A DNA stretch of 64,000 nt from Serratia proteamaculans (GTDB lineage Bacteria > Pseudomonadota > Gammaproteobacteria > Enterobacterales > Enterobacteriaceae), in contig NZ_SWDE01000001.1 of assembly GCF_013337185.1 (NCBI RefSeq), positions 620,001 through 684,000 on the forward strand, read 5' to 3'. A program made the translations under genes and the position numbers. This document shows, piece after piece, positions 43,384 through 52,015 of this stretch; the first letter of the stretch is position 1, and each line of letters starts with the position of its first letter. Under the pieces are notes generated by a model, which made no database searches, was not told the origin of the DNA, and saw only the letters and a list, made by a program, of their open reading frames with translations.

Positions 43384-44298
43384 ATGATCGAACTTCGTCG
43401 CCTGCGGGCGTTCGTTACCGTTGTAGAAGAAGGCAATATCACCCGTGCCGCCGAACGGCTCTTTATTCAGCAGCCGCCGTTAACCCGCCTGTTGCAGGGG
43501 CTGGAAGATGAGCTGGGGGTAAAGCTGTTACAACGTTTGCCGCGCGGCGTGCGCGTCACCGAAGCCGGCAATGTGCTGTTCAATGAAGCCCGTGCGCTGT
43601 TGGCACGGGCAGAACATCTGACCGAGGCGGTGCACCGTGCCGCACGGGGTGAACAAGGGCATATTGCCATCGGCTTCACCAGTTCGGCCGCTCTGCACCC
43701 GTTTGTGCCCAATCTGTTGCGCCGCTACCGCGAGATCCTGCCGGGCATTACCACCCAGTTGGAAGAGGCCGGCAGCGGTGAGCTATTGGAGGCATTGGTG
43801 GATGAGCGCCTTGACGTGGCCTTTGTGCGCTCGCCGGTGGGCGGCATTCCCGGGTTGACGATTGAACCGGTGTTGCGTGAATCGATGTTGGTCGCCCTGC
43901 CTGTCGGCCACCCGCTGGCCGTCAACAGTGAGCAACCCTTGCCGCTAGAGGCATTAACCCAAGAAGCCTTTATCCTTTATCGTCGGCCTGCGGGTCAGGG
44001 TTTATACGACGCCATTCTGGCGGCCTGCCACCGTGCCGGTTTCAGCCCACGCGTGGTTCAGGAAGCCCCGCGCCTGCCCGCAACCCTCAGTTTGGTCGGT
44101 GCCGGTTTGGGGCTGTCCATCGTGCCTGCCTCGATGCGGCGATTGGGAGGTGACGGCATTGTCTACCGGGCGATTGGCGATCGGGCCCAGCTCAGCGCGC
44201 CGCTTTATCTGGCGCTGCGCAACAACCGAACATCGGCCATCATCACGCGTTTTCGCGATTTGGTGGCCGAAGCGGTCAGCGAGCAGCCGTCCGGTTAA
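43384..44298 (+). CDS. LysR-family transcriptional regulator next to the chrA pair
   Basis: A 304-residue LysR regulator. The helix-turn-helix is RRLRAFVTVVEEGNITRAAERLFIQQPPLTRLLQGLEDELGVKLLQRLPRGVRVTEAG. The BenM/CatR-like effector domain includes GHIAIGFTSSAALHPFVPNLLRRYRE and VGAGLGLSIVP. ATG 43384 has GAGG at 7-nt spacing; an ATG 6 nt earlier is too close to it. Divergent orientation suggests control of the CHR transporter pair. Confidence 0.9.
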   Translation: MIELRRLRAFVTVVEEGNITRAAERLFIQQPPLTRLLQGLEDELGVKLLQRLPRGVRVTEAGNVLFNEARALLARAEHLTEAVHRAARGEQGHIAIGFTSSAALHPFVPNLLRRYREILPGITTQLEEAGSGELLEALVDERLDVAFVRSPVGGIPGLTIEPVLRESMLVALPVGHPLAVNSEQPLPLEALTQEAFILYRRPAGQGLYDAILAACHRAGFSPRVVQEAPRLPATLSLVGAGLGLSIVPASMRRLGGDGIVYRAIGDRAQLSAPLYLALRNNRTSAIITRFRDLVAEAVSEQPSG

Positions 44299-45134
44299 TC
44301 TTCCTTGTCGGCAATGCGCGTCAGGTGGATCACCAGATACAGCAACTCATCGTTCGACATTTCCATTTGCAGCAGATTTTTCACGTAGTCGCGGATCAGC
44401 AGCGCACCACGGTAGGCGTGCGGATACTCTTTGGTGACCTGAGCAAAGATAAAATCGTCTTTCGACGTCATCTGTTGCCCTTCGACCATGCGCTGAATAA
44501 AAAACTGCATATGCACCAGAAAACGCGAGTAGTTGAGCGAATCGGTGTCGATATTGATGCGAAAATGGTATTTGATGATATTGAAAATATCTTTCAACAT
44601 TTTCACCGCCAGCAGCGTGTGCTCCATGTTTTGCACATCGGTCTGGCCATTAACCAGATGGAAAGCGATGTTGCCCGCCTCTTCTTCCGGCAGGCTAATG
44701 TTCAACCGCCGGTTGATGTGCGCCAGCGCCTGCGTCGCCACCGCGAATTCCTGCGGATAAAAACGCTTCACCTCAAACAGCAGGCGGTTCTGGATAGCAA
44801 TCCCTTTGTGGTAACGCTCAATGGCGAAGCTAATATGATCCGCCAGCGTGAAGAAAATCTGCTCGTTAATCCGCCCATTAAGCTGGCGGTTAGCCTCGGC
44901 AAGGATCATCTGCACGATCTCAATGTGCTCTTCCGGCGTGGTTTCTATCAGCCGCAGGTAATCGCGGCCCTTTTGGCTGTTTTGCACCACATACACTTTC
45001 TCTATCGTGGCCGGGTCGAGAACGTCACCCACTTTGCTGTTAAAGCCAATACCCTTGCCCATCACGATAACTTCATTGTTATCGCCGTCAGTCGATAGCA
45101 CCAGGCTATTATTGAGTACCTTAATGACTTTCAT
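44295..45134 (-). CDS. bglG: BglG/LicT-family transcriptional antiterminator
   Basis: A 279-residue antiterminator. The RNA-binding domain is MKVIKVLNNSLVLSTDGDNNEVIVMGKGIGF, followed by two PRD domains with conserved His residues (LADHISFAIERYHKGI and FHLVNGQ; LVIHLTRI at the end). It dimerises when not phosphorylated by the PTS and binds the RAT sequence in the bgl leader to block termination. It is the last gene of the operon, after bglF and bglB, unlike the E. coli order where bglG comes first. The CDS end overlaps the convergent LysR stop. Confidence 0.92.
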   Translation of the reverse strand: MKVIKVLNNSLVLSTDGDNNEVIVMGKGIGFNSKVGDVLDPATIEKVYVVQNSQKGRDYLRLIETTPEEHIEIVQMILAEANRQLNGRINEQIFFTLADHISFAIERYHKGIAIQNRLLFEVKRFYPQEFAVATQALAHINRRLNISLPEEEAGNIAFHLVNGQTDVQNMEHTLLAVKMLKDIFNIIKYHFRINIDTDSLNYSRFLVHMQFFIQRMVEGQQMTSKDDFIFAQVTKEYPHAYRGALLIRDYVKNLLQMEMSNDELLYLVIHLTRIADKED

Positions 45135-45160
45135 CGTCGCGGCCGTCACCCTTTATTTTT

Positions 45161-46573
45161 TTAGCGTTGCCGGCCATCGGAGGCAATCAGCCGTTGATAC
45201 CAGTCAAAACTGCGCTTTTTGATTCTCCGCAGATCTTTCAGATCCTGCTCGCCCCGGTTGACATAGACAAACCCGTAACGCTTGGCATAGCCCTGATGAG
45301 TGCTGACCACGTCTATCGCCGCCCACGGACAATAGCCGATCAGTTCAACCCCGTCGTTGATCGCCAACTGCATCTGTTCGACGTGCTGACGCATAAACTC
45401 AATGCGGTAATCGTCGTTAATTGTACCATCGGCCTGTAACTCATCCGGGGCACCGATGCCGTTTTCAGTAATTAATATTGGCAAATGATAGCGTTCAGCG
45501 GTTTTGCGTAGCGTTAGCCGTAACCCGACCGGGTCGATCACCCAGCCGTAGCGGGTTTTACCGACGAACGGATTCTCTGCGGCACGGTAAACTCCCGATT
45601 CCCCCAGCATGATTTGCTGATCGCCTGCGCGCGCGCTGATGTCGGAGGCGTCGCCACGGCTGGCGGCAATGGTGGCGGTAGAATAGTAGTTTATCGCCAC
45701 ATAGTCCGGTTTGCCCTGCAGCAACAGCGCCGCATCGCCCGGCTCCATCTGCGGAGCCAGTTCGCGATCCAGCAAATAACGCCAGGCCAGCGGGTTATAG
45801 CGCCCATGCACCGCCACGTCGAGGAAACTCCAGCAACGCAGCGTCTCCCAGTTATGGGCGGCGATGGCATCCAGCGGATGGCAGGTTTCCTGATACATCG
45901 AGGTGGTGTTAATCGCCGGGCCAATCTTCCCTGCGGGGCAGCGCTGGTGACACAGCGCCATCACCCTCGCCTGAGCCACCAGCATATGGTGGCTTTGCTG
46001 ATACAGCACCCGTTTGGACGGCAGTACGCCGCCCTTTGGCGTGCCAATGGCCCCAGGGTGCAGGATCATGGTGTTTTGTTCGTTGATGGTCAGCCAGTAC
46101 TTCACCCGGTCGCCAAAGGCGTCGAACAGCACCCCGGCGTAATCGACAAAGGCGTCGATGGTGGCGCGATTAGACCAGCCACCCTGCTGCTCAAGCACAT
46201 AGGGCAGGTCGAAATGATATAGCGTCACTACCGGCTCGATGCCATGGCTCAGCAGTTCATCAATCAACTGGCGGTAGAAATTCAGCCCGGCAGCGTTGAC
46301 CTCGCCGGTGCCATTGGGCAGCACCCGCGTCCAGGCAATGGAAAAGCGATAGGCCTTCAGCCCCAACTCGGCAAACAGTTTCACGTCCTCGCGAAAGCGA
46401 TGATAGTGATCGCTGGCTACCTTAAAGTCGGCGGTTCCTGGCGGATGATCGAGCCTATCTACAATCGACGGGCTTTTACCCTCTTCGTCCCAAGCGCCCT
46501 CAACCTGATAGGCGGAGGTGGAAGCCCCCCACAGAAAATCTGCGGGGAAATCGTTCAGTCGTTGATAAATCAT
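45161..46573 (-). CDS. bglB: 6-phospho-beta-glucosidase, glycoside hydrolase family 1
   Basis: A 470-residue GH1 enzyme. The N-terminal DFLWGASTSAYQVEGAWDEEGKSPSIVD is the family signature. The acid/base Glu is in LTINEQN and the nucleophile Glu in LITENGIG. It hydrolyses phosphorylated beta-glucosides such as 6-phospho-salicin or -arbutin that BglF delivers to the cytoplasm. The ATG overlaps the bglF stop by 4 nt. BglA/BglB naming rests on context. Confidence 0.92.
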   Translation of the reverse strand: MIYQRLNDFPADFLWGASTSAYQVEGAWDEEGKSPSIVDRLDHPPGTADFKVASDHYHRFREDVKLFAELGLKAYRFSIAWTRVLPNGTGEVNAAGLNFYRQLIDELLSHGIEPVVTLYHFDLPYVLEQQGGWSNRATIDAFVDYAGVLFDAFGDRVKYWLTINEQNTMILHPGAIGTPKGGVLPSKRVLYQQSHHMLVAQARVMALCHQRCPAGKIGPAINTTSMYQETCHPLDAIAAHNWETLRCWSFLDVAVHGRYNPLAWRYLLDRELAPQMEPGDAALLLQGKPDYVAINYYSTATIAASRGDASDISARAGDQQIMLGESGVYRAAENPFVGKTRYGWVIDPVGLRLTLRKTAERYHLPILITENGIGAPDELQADGTINDDYRIEFMRQHVEQMQLAINDGVELIGYCPWAAIDVVSTHQGYAKRYGFVYVNRGEQDLKDLRRIKKRSFDWYQRLIASDGRQR

Positions 46574-48435
46574 GCCGGCTCCTGCTGCGTATTATTAAGG
46601 CTGATAATCGGTTCGCCAAAATCCGCCCGGCCCGGCTGACGACAACTCAACGGCGGGAAGGCTTCACTGTTGACCACCAGTACCGGCGTGGTGAGGTCGT
46701 AACCCAACGCCGCGATCGCCGCCAGATCAAAACGCACCAGTTCATCACCTACCTTGACCCGATCGCCAATTTTCAGGTTGGAGCTAAAATGCTGCCCCGC
46801 CAGATTGACGGTGTCGATACCGATGTGCACCAGCAGTTCAACGCCATTATCCCCCTTGATACCCACTGCATGCATTGAGGGCAGGAAAGTCACCACCTCA
46901 CCGTCCAGCGGCGCACGCAGCAGCCCTTCTTTCGGTAGTATCGCCACGCCCTGACCCAATAGCCCCTGGGAAAAGACGTCATCGTTTACCTGGTCCAGAG
47001 CCACCAGTTGACCGGACAGCGGGCTGAAAATCTGCTGTTCAGCGTCGCTGACAGGATCCGTCATCGTCGTATCCTGCTCTTCGACCGGATCTTCAAAACC
47101 CAGGATCCAGGTCAACGCAAAGGTCACTACGATAGCAATGGCACAGGTGACCAGCGCATGGACGATATTCATCGGGTTTTCACCGATAAACGCCGGTAGT
47201 GCTGCCAACCCCGGGGAGACAAAGGCATAACGCACCAGCCCGCTCAACCCGGCATAGATACCGGCACAGCCGCCGCCGATCATCGCGGCAATCAGCGGTC
47301 TGCGCAGCTTGAGCGTTACGCCGTACAGCGAAGGCTCGGTGATACCCAGCAGCGCGGTGAAACCGGCAGAGGACGCCAGTTGGCGCAGGTTTTTGTTTTT
47401 GGTGCGGAAGGCCACGCACAGGGTCGCCGCGCCCTGCGCAATGTTGGAGGCCAGCATGCCCGGCCCGTTAATCATTTCGAAGCCGTTTTTGCTCAACTGA
47501 CCGGTCGCAATCGGCGTCATCGCCCAGGCGGTGCCGGTGATCACCAGGAAGGGTTGCAGCCCGCCCATCAGCATCGGGATCAGCCAACTGGCTTTACCGT
47601 CGACGATCGCCGCGCCGGCGGCAACCAGATCGTTAAGGAAAATACCGAACGGGCCTACCACCACTAACGCCAGCGGTGCGGTAACCAACAGAATAATCAT
47701 CGGCTTGGTGAAGAATTTAATCATCGTCGGCGAAACTTTTTCGGCAAAGCGCTCGATATAGGACATCAGCCAGACGGTGAAAATAATCGGCAGCACCGAA
47801 CCGGCATAGTCGGCCATTCGCACCGGAATGCCGATAAAGTCAATCGGCGTGCCCGCCGCCAGCATCTGCGCCAGATTGGGGTGCAACAACACCCCGGCGA
47901 TGGTCATGGCCAGTATCGGATTACACTCGAACTTGATTGCCGCACCATAGGCCAGCAACACCGGCAGGAAGAAGAAAGCCGCATCGGCAATGGTGTCCAG
48001 CAGATGATAGGTCGGACTGGCGGCGTCAATCGCCCCGGTCAGCTTGAGGATTGCCAGCAGCGCCTTGATCATCCCCGCGCCGGTGATCGCCGGGATCACC
48101 GGGGTAAAGGTGGTAGAAATCACGCTGATAATCTGTGAAACCACCCCGCCGCGGGCCTGTGATTTCTTGTCGCTCTGCCGCCCCTCGAGAGCGCCGATTT
48201 CTTTTTGCAGCGTGCGGAAGGTTTGCTGCACGTTGTTGCCGACCACAATCTGGAACTGGCCGCCGCGCTCCACCACGCTGATCACCCCCGGCAAGGCCTC
48301 AATGGCTTTCGCCTCCACCAGGCTGTCATCGTTAAACTCCATGCGCAGACGAGTAGCGCAGTGCGTCAGTTTGCTGACGTTGCCCTTGCCCCCTACCCGC
48401 GCCAGTATTTCCAAGCCCAGCTGTTTGTAATCCAT
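46570..48435 (-). CDS. bglF: PTS beta-glucoside transporter subunit IIBCA, BglF
   Basis: A 621-residue PTS permease. The IIB domain has the phosphorylatable Cys in LTHCATRLRMEF near residue 25, IIC is the long membrane section, and IIA carries the active His in VELLVHIGIDTVNLAG. ATG 48435 is preceded by GGGGAAA. The protein imports and phosphorylates beta-glucosides and also phosphorylates BglG to inactivate it when no substrate is present. It is the first gene of the operon, directly after the RAT/terminator leader. Confidence 0.92.
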   Translation of the reverse strand: MDYKQLGLEILARVGGKGNVSKLTHCATRLRMEFNDDSLVEAKAIEALPGVISVVERGGQFQIVVGNNVQQTFRTLQKEIGALEGRQSDKKSQARGGVVSQIISVISTTFTPVIPAITGAGMIKALLAILKLTGAIDAASPTYHLLDTIADAAFFFLPVLLAYGAAIKFECNPILAMTIAGVLLHPNLAQMLAAGTPIDFIGIPVRMADYAGSVLPIIFTVWLMSYIERFAEKVSPTMIKFFTKPMIILLVTAPLALVVVGPFGIFLNDLVAAGAAIVDGKASWLIPMLMGGLQPFLVITGTAWAMTPIATGQLSKNGFEMINGPGMLASNIAQGAATLCVAFRTKNKNLRQLASSAGFTALLGITEPSLYGVTLKLRRPLIAAMIGGGCAGIYAGLSGLVRYAFVSPGLAALPAFIGENPMNIVHALVTCAIAIVVTFALTWILGFEDPVEEQDTTMTDPVSDAEQQIFSPLSGQLVALDQVNDDVFSQGLLGQGVAILPKEGLLRAPLDGEVVTFLPSMHAVGIKGDNGVELLVHIGIDTVNLAGQHFSSNLKIGDRVKVGDELVRFDLAAIAALGYDLTTPVLVVNSEAFPPLSCRQPGRADFGEPIISLNNTQQEPA

Positions 48436-48464
48436 CAAATTTCCCCGTAAAAAAAGCAAAAAAA

Positions 48465-48522
48465 AAGACCAAAATCAAAATGCGCCTCATCGCAATGAGA
48501 GGTGCATTCCTATTTTGGTCTT
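48465..48522 (-). terminator. Leader terminator of the bgl operon
   Basis: On the minus strand an 11-bp stem (AAGACCAAAAT / ATTTTGGTCTT) encloses a nested GC-rich hairpin and is followed by an almost unbroken T run just before bglF. It ends transcription unless BglG binds the overlapping RAT element. Confidence 0.8.
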
Positions 48523-48545
48523 GCCTGCCTAAGCAGTAACACGCC
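48517..48545 (-). promoter_or_regulatory. RAT (ribonucleic antiterminator) element
   Basis: A 29-nt minus-strand sequence reads GGCGTGTTACTGCTTAGGCA then GGCAAGACC. It follows the BglG/LicT/SacY RAT consensus (GGATTGTTACTGC-N-GCAGGCAAAACC) closely. Its 3' end overlaps the first arm of the leader terminator, so RAT folding and termination are mutually exclusive. It is the target of the BglG encoded at 44295-45134. Confidence 0.82.
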
Positions 48546-48584
48546 GTAATAAAAATGTCTGGCGATCGTTAGGATCGCGGCGAA

Positions 48585-48614
48585 AGTATCGTCATAGTTG
48601 TGATTTTTCGGCAA
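48585..48614 (-). promoter_or_regulatory. bgl operon promoter
   Basis: On the minus strand TTGCCG (48614-48609) and GATACT (48590-48585) have an 18-bp spacer. Transcription would start near 48578, giving a leader containing the RAT and terminator. The CRP site centre would then be at about -61.5, the class I activation position. Confidence 0.55.
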
Positions 48615-48631
48615 TAGCCTGCTTTAAGCTT

Positions 48632-48647
48632 TGTGAGTAACATCACT
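48632..48647. promoter_or_regulatory. CRP binding site of the bgl operon
   Basis: TGTGAGTAACATCACT matches nine of ten CRP consensus core bases (TGTGA-N6-TCACA). Its position at about -61.5 from the inferred bgl start fits catabolite control of a beta-glucoside operon. The rest of the region up to 49021 is AT-rich and contains no gene. Confidence 0.65.
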
Positions 48648-49021
48648 AATTTTCGAAAATGCACTGCAATGTTGCCCGCCACGCCCCACTTTGGCGCATC
48701 GGTTGAATTAACCGATTAAAATAACACTGACAATAAAACACCTGCTTAAATAAATTAATTCTGTTTATTATTTATTGAACAAAAAACACAATTAAATTGA
48801 TACCGATGCATTATTATTTAATAGTAAACACAATAATTACAACCCCACTCAGTTGGTAACACAAATAAATAAATTATTCGCAGCGAATACAGATTAACCC
48901 ACTATGATTTAACCGTCGCCGAGCATTTTCAAATCGGCAATAACACACCTACAGTCAATAAAACCAACAGATAAATCCTGCCGGCCTTGCGGCAGGCATT
49001 CTATATATTGGAGAAAGTTAT

Positions 49022-50191
49022 ATGTTATCGCGTCGTGATATATTAAAAGCCTCTGCGGTCAGCGCAGCAGCCGCCAGCGTAATGGGCGGTATGATTAAAT
49101 CCGCCAGCGCCGACGATCATCGCAATATTGTCCCGCCCAGTACTTTCCAACCCGCCGCCGATGCACAAAACCTTTATAAATATGTCTTTGCCAACAGCAA
49201 AAAACGCAGCCTGCCCAGCGGCTGGGCCAGAGAGGCTACCGTCGAACAATTCCCGATTTCTGAAGGCGTTGCCGGGGTGGATATGACACTGGAACCGGGC
49301 GGCGTACGCGAGCTGCACTGGCACGCCATTGCCGCCGAATGGGCATTTATGCTGGAAGGCCATGCCCGTATCACCATCATCGACCCGGAGGGAAAGTGCG
49401 AAGTGGCGGACTTCGCCGCCGGGGACGTTTGGTATTTCCCCAAAGGCTACGGGCACTCGATCCAGGCGCTGGCCGACGGCGCGCACTTTGTGTTGACCTT
49501 TGATAACGGCCATTTTTCCGAGTTTGGTACTTTCAGCATTACCGACTGGGTGGCGCACATGCCCAAAGAAGTGTTGGAAAAAAGCGTCAATATGCCGGCA
49601 TCGGTATTTTCCAAAGCCAAACAGGGTGAGGCCTATATTGTCGGCGGCGCGGTTCCCCCGGCTCTGCCCCTACCCAACAACGACGGCGGCTTGAATAATT
49701 CCCCGCTGGCCCACCGTTATGAATTAATGAAACAAAAACCTTTTTTTGAAAATGATGCTGGCAGCGTTCATTTAGTTTCCTCAAAAGAATTCCCCATTTC
49801 AACCACCATGACCGGCATTATCGAAATCGTCAAACCCGGTGCCGTGCGGGAATTGCACTGGCATCCCAACGCCAATGAGTGGCAATACTATATTTCCGGC
49901 AAGGGACGCATGACGGTATTTGGTTCACACGGCCATGCGCAGACATCAGAATATGCACCGACAGACGTCGGTTATGTCCCGCAGGGGTTTGGTCATTACA
50001 TTGAGAATATGGGTGATGAGGATCTCAAGGTGTTAATCGTACTGGACAACGGTATTTACCAGGATATTTCGCTGTCTGACTGGCTGGCGAAAACCCCGGC
50101 CTATCTGCTGGCAGATAACTTCAATAATCAGATTGCCGACTGGCAAGATCGCCCCAGGGATAAACTGGTGATGTCCCGACGCAAAAGTTGA
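49022..50191 (+). CDS. oxdC: Oxalate decarboxylase, bicupin, Tat-exported
   Basis: A 389-residue bicupin. The N-terminus SRRDILKASAVSAAAAS is a twin-arginine signal, so the folded manganese enzyme is exported to the periplasm. Both cupins keep the metal motif: ELHWH...EW...HSI and ELHWHPNANEW...HYI. It converts oxalate to formate and CO2 using O2 as cofactor. The lid loop reads SEFGT where B. subtilis OxdC has SENST; the catalytic Glu is kept but the neighbours differ. GGAG precedes the ATG. It ends in a shared terminator. Confidence 0.88.
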   Translation: MLSRRDILKASAVSAAAASVMGGMIKSASADDHRNIVPPSTFQPAADAQNLYKYVFANSKKRSLPSGWAREATVEQFPISEGVAGVDMTLEPGGVRELHWHAIAAEWAFMLEGHARITIIDPEGKCEVADFAAGDVWYFPKGYGHSIQALADGAHFVLTFDNGHFSEFGTFSITDWVAHMPKEVLEKSVNMPASVFSKAKQGEAYIVGGAVPPALPLPNNDGGLNNSPLAHRYELMKQKPFFENDAGSVHLVSSKEFPISTTMTGIIEIVKPGAVRELHWHPNANEWQYYISGKGRMTVFGSHGHAQTSEYAPTDVGYVPQGFGHYIENMGDEDLKVLIVLDNGIYQDISLSDWLAKTPAYLLADNFNNQIADWQDRPRDKLVMSRRKS

Positions 50192-50197
50192 TGGCTA

Positions 50198-50221
50198 GCG
50201 AGGGGGCGTTAACCCCCTCGC
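50198..50221. terminator. Bidirectional terminator after oxdC and the cytochrome gene
   Basis: A 9-bp GC-rich stem (GCGAGGGGG / CCCCCTCGC) with a 6-nt loop lies between the convergent stops of oxdC and the cytochrome c gene. Confidence 0.6.
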
Positions 50222-50227
50222 CAAGGG

Positions 50228-51532
50228 TTACTGCTTACGCTGCTCCGCTACCTGTTTGGCGGTCACCTTGCCTTGTTTTTCACCAAACTGGCCCACCACG
50301 TAGTTGGCTACCGCCGCCACTTCTTCGTCCGAGTATTGGCTGCCAAAGTCCGGCATAAACTCGTGCTGCTCACCAATGCTGATACGCGTACCTTTGAGGA
50401 TGGCCTGCACCACGCTACGGCCCTGAGGATCGTTAACCGCGGTGCTGCCGACCAGCGAAGCATATTTGCTCTGGCGGCCGGTGCCGTTCCACTGGTGACA
50501 CCCGCTACAGTCCCCGGCGAACAGCCTGCGGCCCAGTGAATCTTCCTGCCCGCCCGGCAATATCGCACTGGATGACGCCGCACCTTTCGGCTGCAGATTC
50601 ACCGCACTGGCACTGTCGGTGGCGATCGGCTCGATATTGCGCAGATATTTCACCAGCGCCTGATTGTCCTCCGGCGTCAGGTACTGCAGGCTGTTTTCCA
50701 CCGCTTCCGCCATCGGGCCGGAAGCGCTGCTGCGCCCTTCCGCATGGCCGGTGGCCAGATATTGCGACAGTTGCTGCTCGCTCCAGCTGCCAATACCGGT
50801 ATGCGAGTCCGGGGTAATATTGCCGGCGAACCAGCCCTGGATCACTTCACCGCTAAGGTTTTTGCTCTGATTAATGCCGAAGCCCAAATTGCGCGGGGTA
50901 TGGCATTCACTGCAGTGGCCCAGTGCGGTCGCCAGATAGGCCCCACGGTTCCATTGCTCATCCTGATTGAGGTTCGGCTCGAAGCGTTTTTCGTTGAAGA
51001 ACGCCAAATTCCAGAACTTCATGCCCCAACGCTGGTTGAACGGGAACGACAGGCCGTTTTCCGGATTGGCCTGCTTCACCGGCGGCAGGCTGAACAGGTA
51101 GGCCTTGATCGCCAGTACGTCGTCACGGCTTAACGCTGTGTAGGAAGTATATGGCATTGCCGGATACAGGTTGCCCTGTGGACCGACGCCTTCACGCACC
51201 GCACGCACAAACTGATCGTCACTCCATCCGCCGATCCCGGTTTCCGGGTCGGCGGTAATGTTGGTGCCATAAATGGTTCCGAATGGCAGTTTAAAGGCAA
51301 AACCCCCGGCGAAAGGTTTACCGCCAGGTGCGGTGTGGCAGGCTACGCAGTCGGCGGCACGGGCCAGATATTCACCGCGGGCCAGTTTATCGCTGATCCC
51401 CGCCGGGGCTCCGGCAATGGGCGCAGCAGGCTCGGGGCCGACCGGGCGTAACAGGGTATAAAGCGCGTAGCCTCCCGCTAACACCACGATTGCAACAATC
51501 AGCCATAATAGCCATCTCAGGGCGTTGCTCAT
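50228..51532 (-). CDS. Membrane-anchored triheme cytochrome c subunit
   Basis: A 434-residue protein from ATG 51532 (GGGAG upstream). An N-terminal helix (LLWLIVAIVVLAGGYALYTLL) anchors it in the membrane. Three haem-binding motifs, CVACH (from residue 62), CSECH and CSGCH, sit in three class I cytochrome domains, with axial Met in the LYPAMPYTS and HEFMPDF segments. This layout matches the cytochrome subunits of gluconate, alcohol and aldehyde dehydrogenases. It is the last gene of a three-gene operon and would take electrons from the molybdo-enzyme to ubiquinone. Confidence 0.88.
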   Translation of the reverse strand: MSNALRWLLWLIVAIVVLAGGYALYTLLRPVGPEPAAPIAGAPAGISDKLARGEYLARAADCVACHTAPGGKPFAGGFAFKLPFGTIYGTNITADPETGIGGWSDDQFVRAVREGVGPQGNLYPAMPYTSYTALSRDDVLAIKAYLFSLPPVKQANPENGLSFPFNQRWGMKFWNLAFFNEKRFEPNLNQDEQWNRGAYLATALGHCSECHTPRNLGFGINQSKNLSGEVIQGWFAGNITPDSHTGIGSWSEQQLSQYLATGHAEGRSSASGPMAEAVENSLQYLTPEDNQALVKYLRNIEPIATDSASAVNLQPKGAASSSAILPGGQEDSLGRRLFAGDCSGCHQWNGTGRQSKYASLVGSTAVNDPQGRSVVQAILKGTRISIGEQHEFMPDFGSQYSDEEVAAVANYVVGQFGEKQGKVTAKQVAEQRKQ

Positions 51533-51543
51533 GGGTTTCTCCC

Positions 51544-52002
51544 TTAATCCAACGCCTTGGCGGCCTGGTGAATGGCGGCGCGAATGCGCACGTAGGTAGC
51601 GCAGCGGCAAACGTTGCCACTCATCGCCGCGTCAATATCTGCATCGCTCGGGTTCTTGCTCTGGGCCAACAGTGCACTGGCGCTCATGATCTGGCCGGAC
51701 TGGCAGTAGCCGCATTGCACCACGTCCAGATTGACCCAGGCCGCCTGCACCGCTTTACCCGTCGGCGTCTCGCCAATCGCTTCAATGGTGGTGATTTTCT
51801 TGCCCTCGGCGGCAGAGACCGGCGTCATGCAAGAACGCACCGGCACGCCGTCCAGATGGACGGTACAAGCGCCGCACATCGCGATGCCGCAGCCAAATTT
51901 GGTGCCGGTCAGCCCGGCTTCATCACGCAGGAACCACAGCAACGGCATATGCGGGTCGCCATCAAACGTCAGCGGTTGGTCGTTCACGGTTAAAGTTATC
52001 AT
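51544..52002 (-). CDS. [2Fe-2S] subunit of a molybdo-hydroxylase (IorA-like)
   Basis: A 152-residue iron-sulfur subunit from ATG 52002 (AAGGAG upstream). The N-terminal plant-ferredoxin cluster is [26 protein letters not shown]. The C-terminal cluster is [11 protein letters not shown] with CRC. This is the small subunit of xanthine oxidase-family enzymes such as isoquinoline 1-oxidoreductase or aldehyde dehydrogenase. It sits between the large subunit and the cytochrome and would pass electrons between them. Confidence 0.9.
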   Translation of the reverse strand: MITLTVNDQPLTFDGDPHMPLLWFLRDEAGLTGTKFGCGIAMCGACTVHLDGVPVRSCMTPVSAAEGKKITTIEAIGETPTGKAVQAAWVNLDVVQCGYCQSGQIMSASALLAQSKNPSDADIDAAMSGNVCRCATYVRIRAAIHQAAKALD

Positions 52003-52015
52003 GCTGTTCTCCTTG

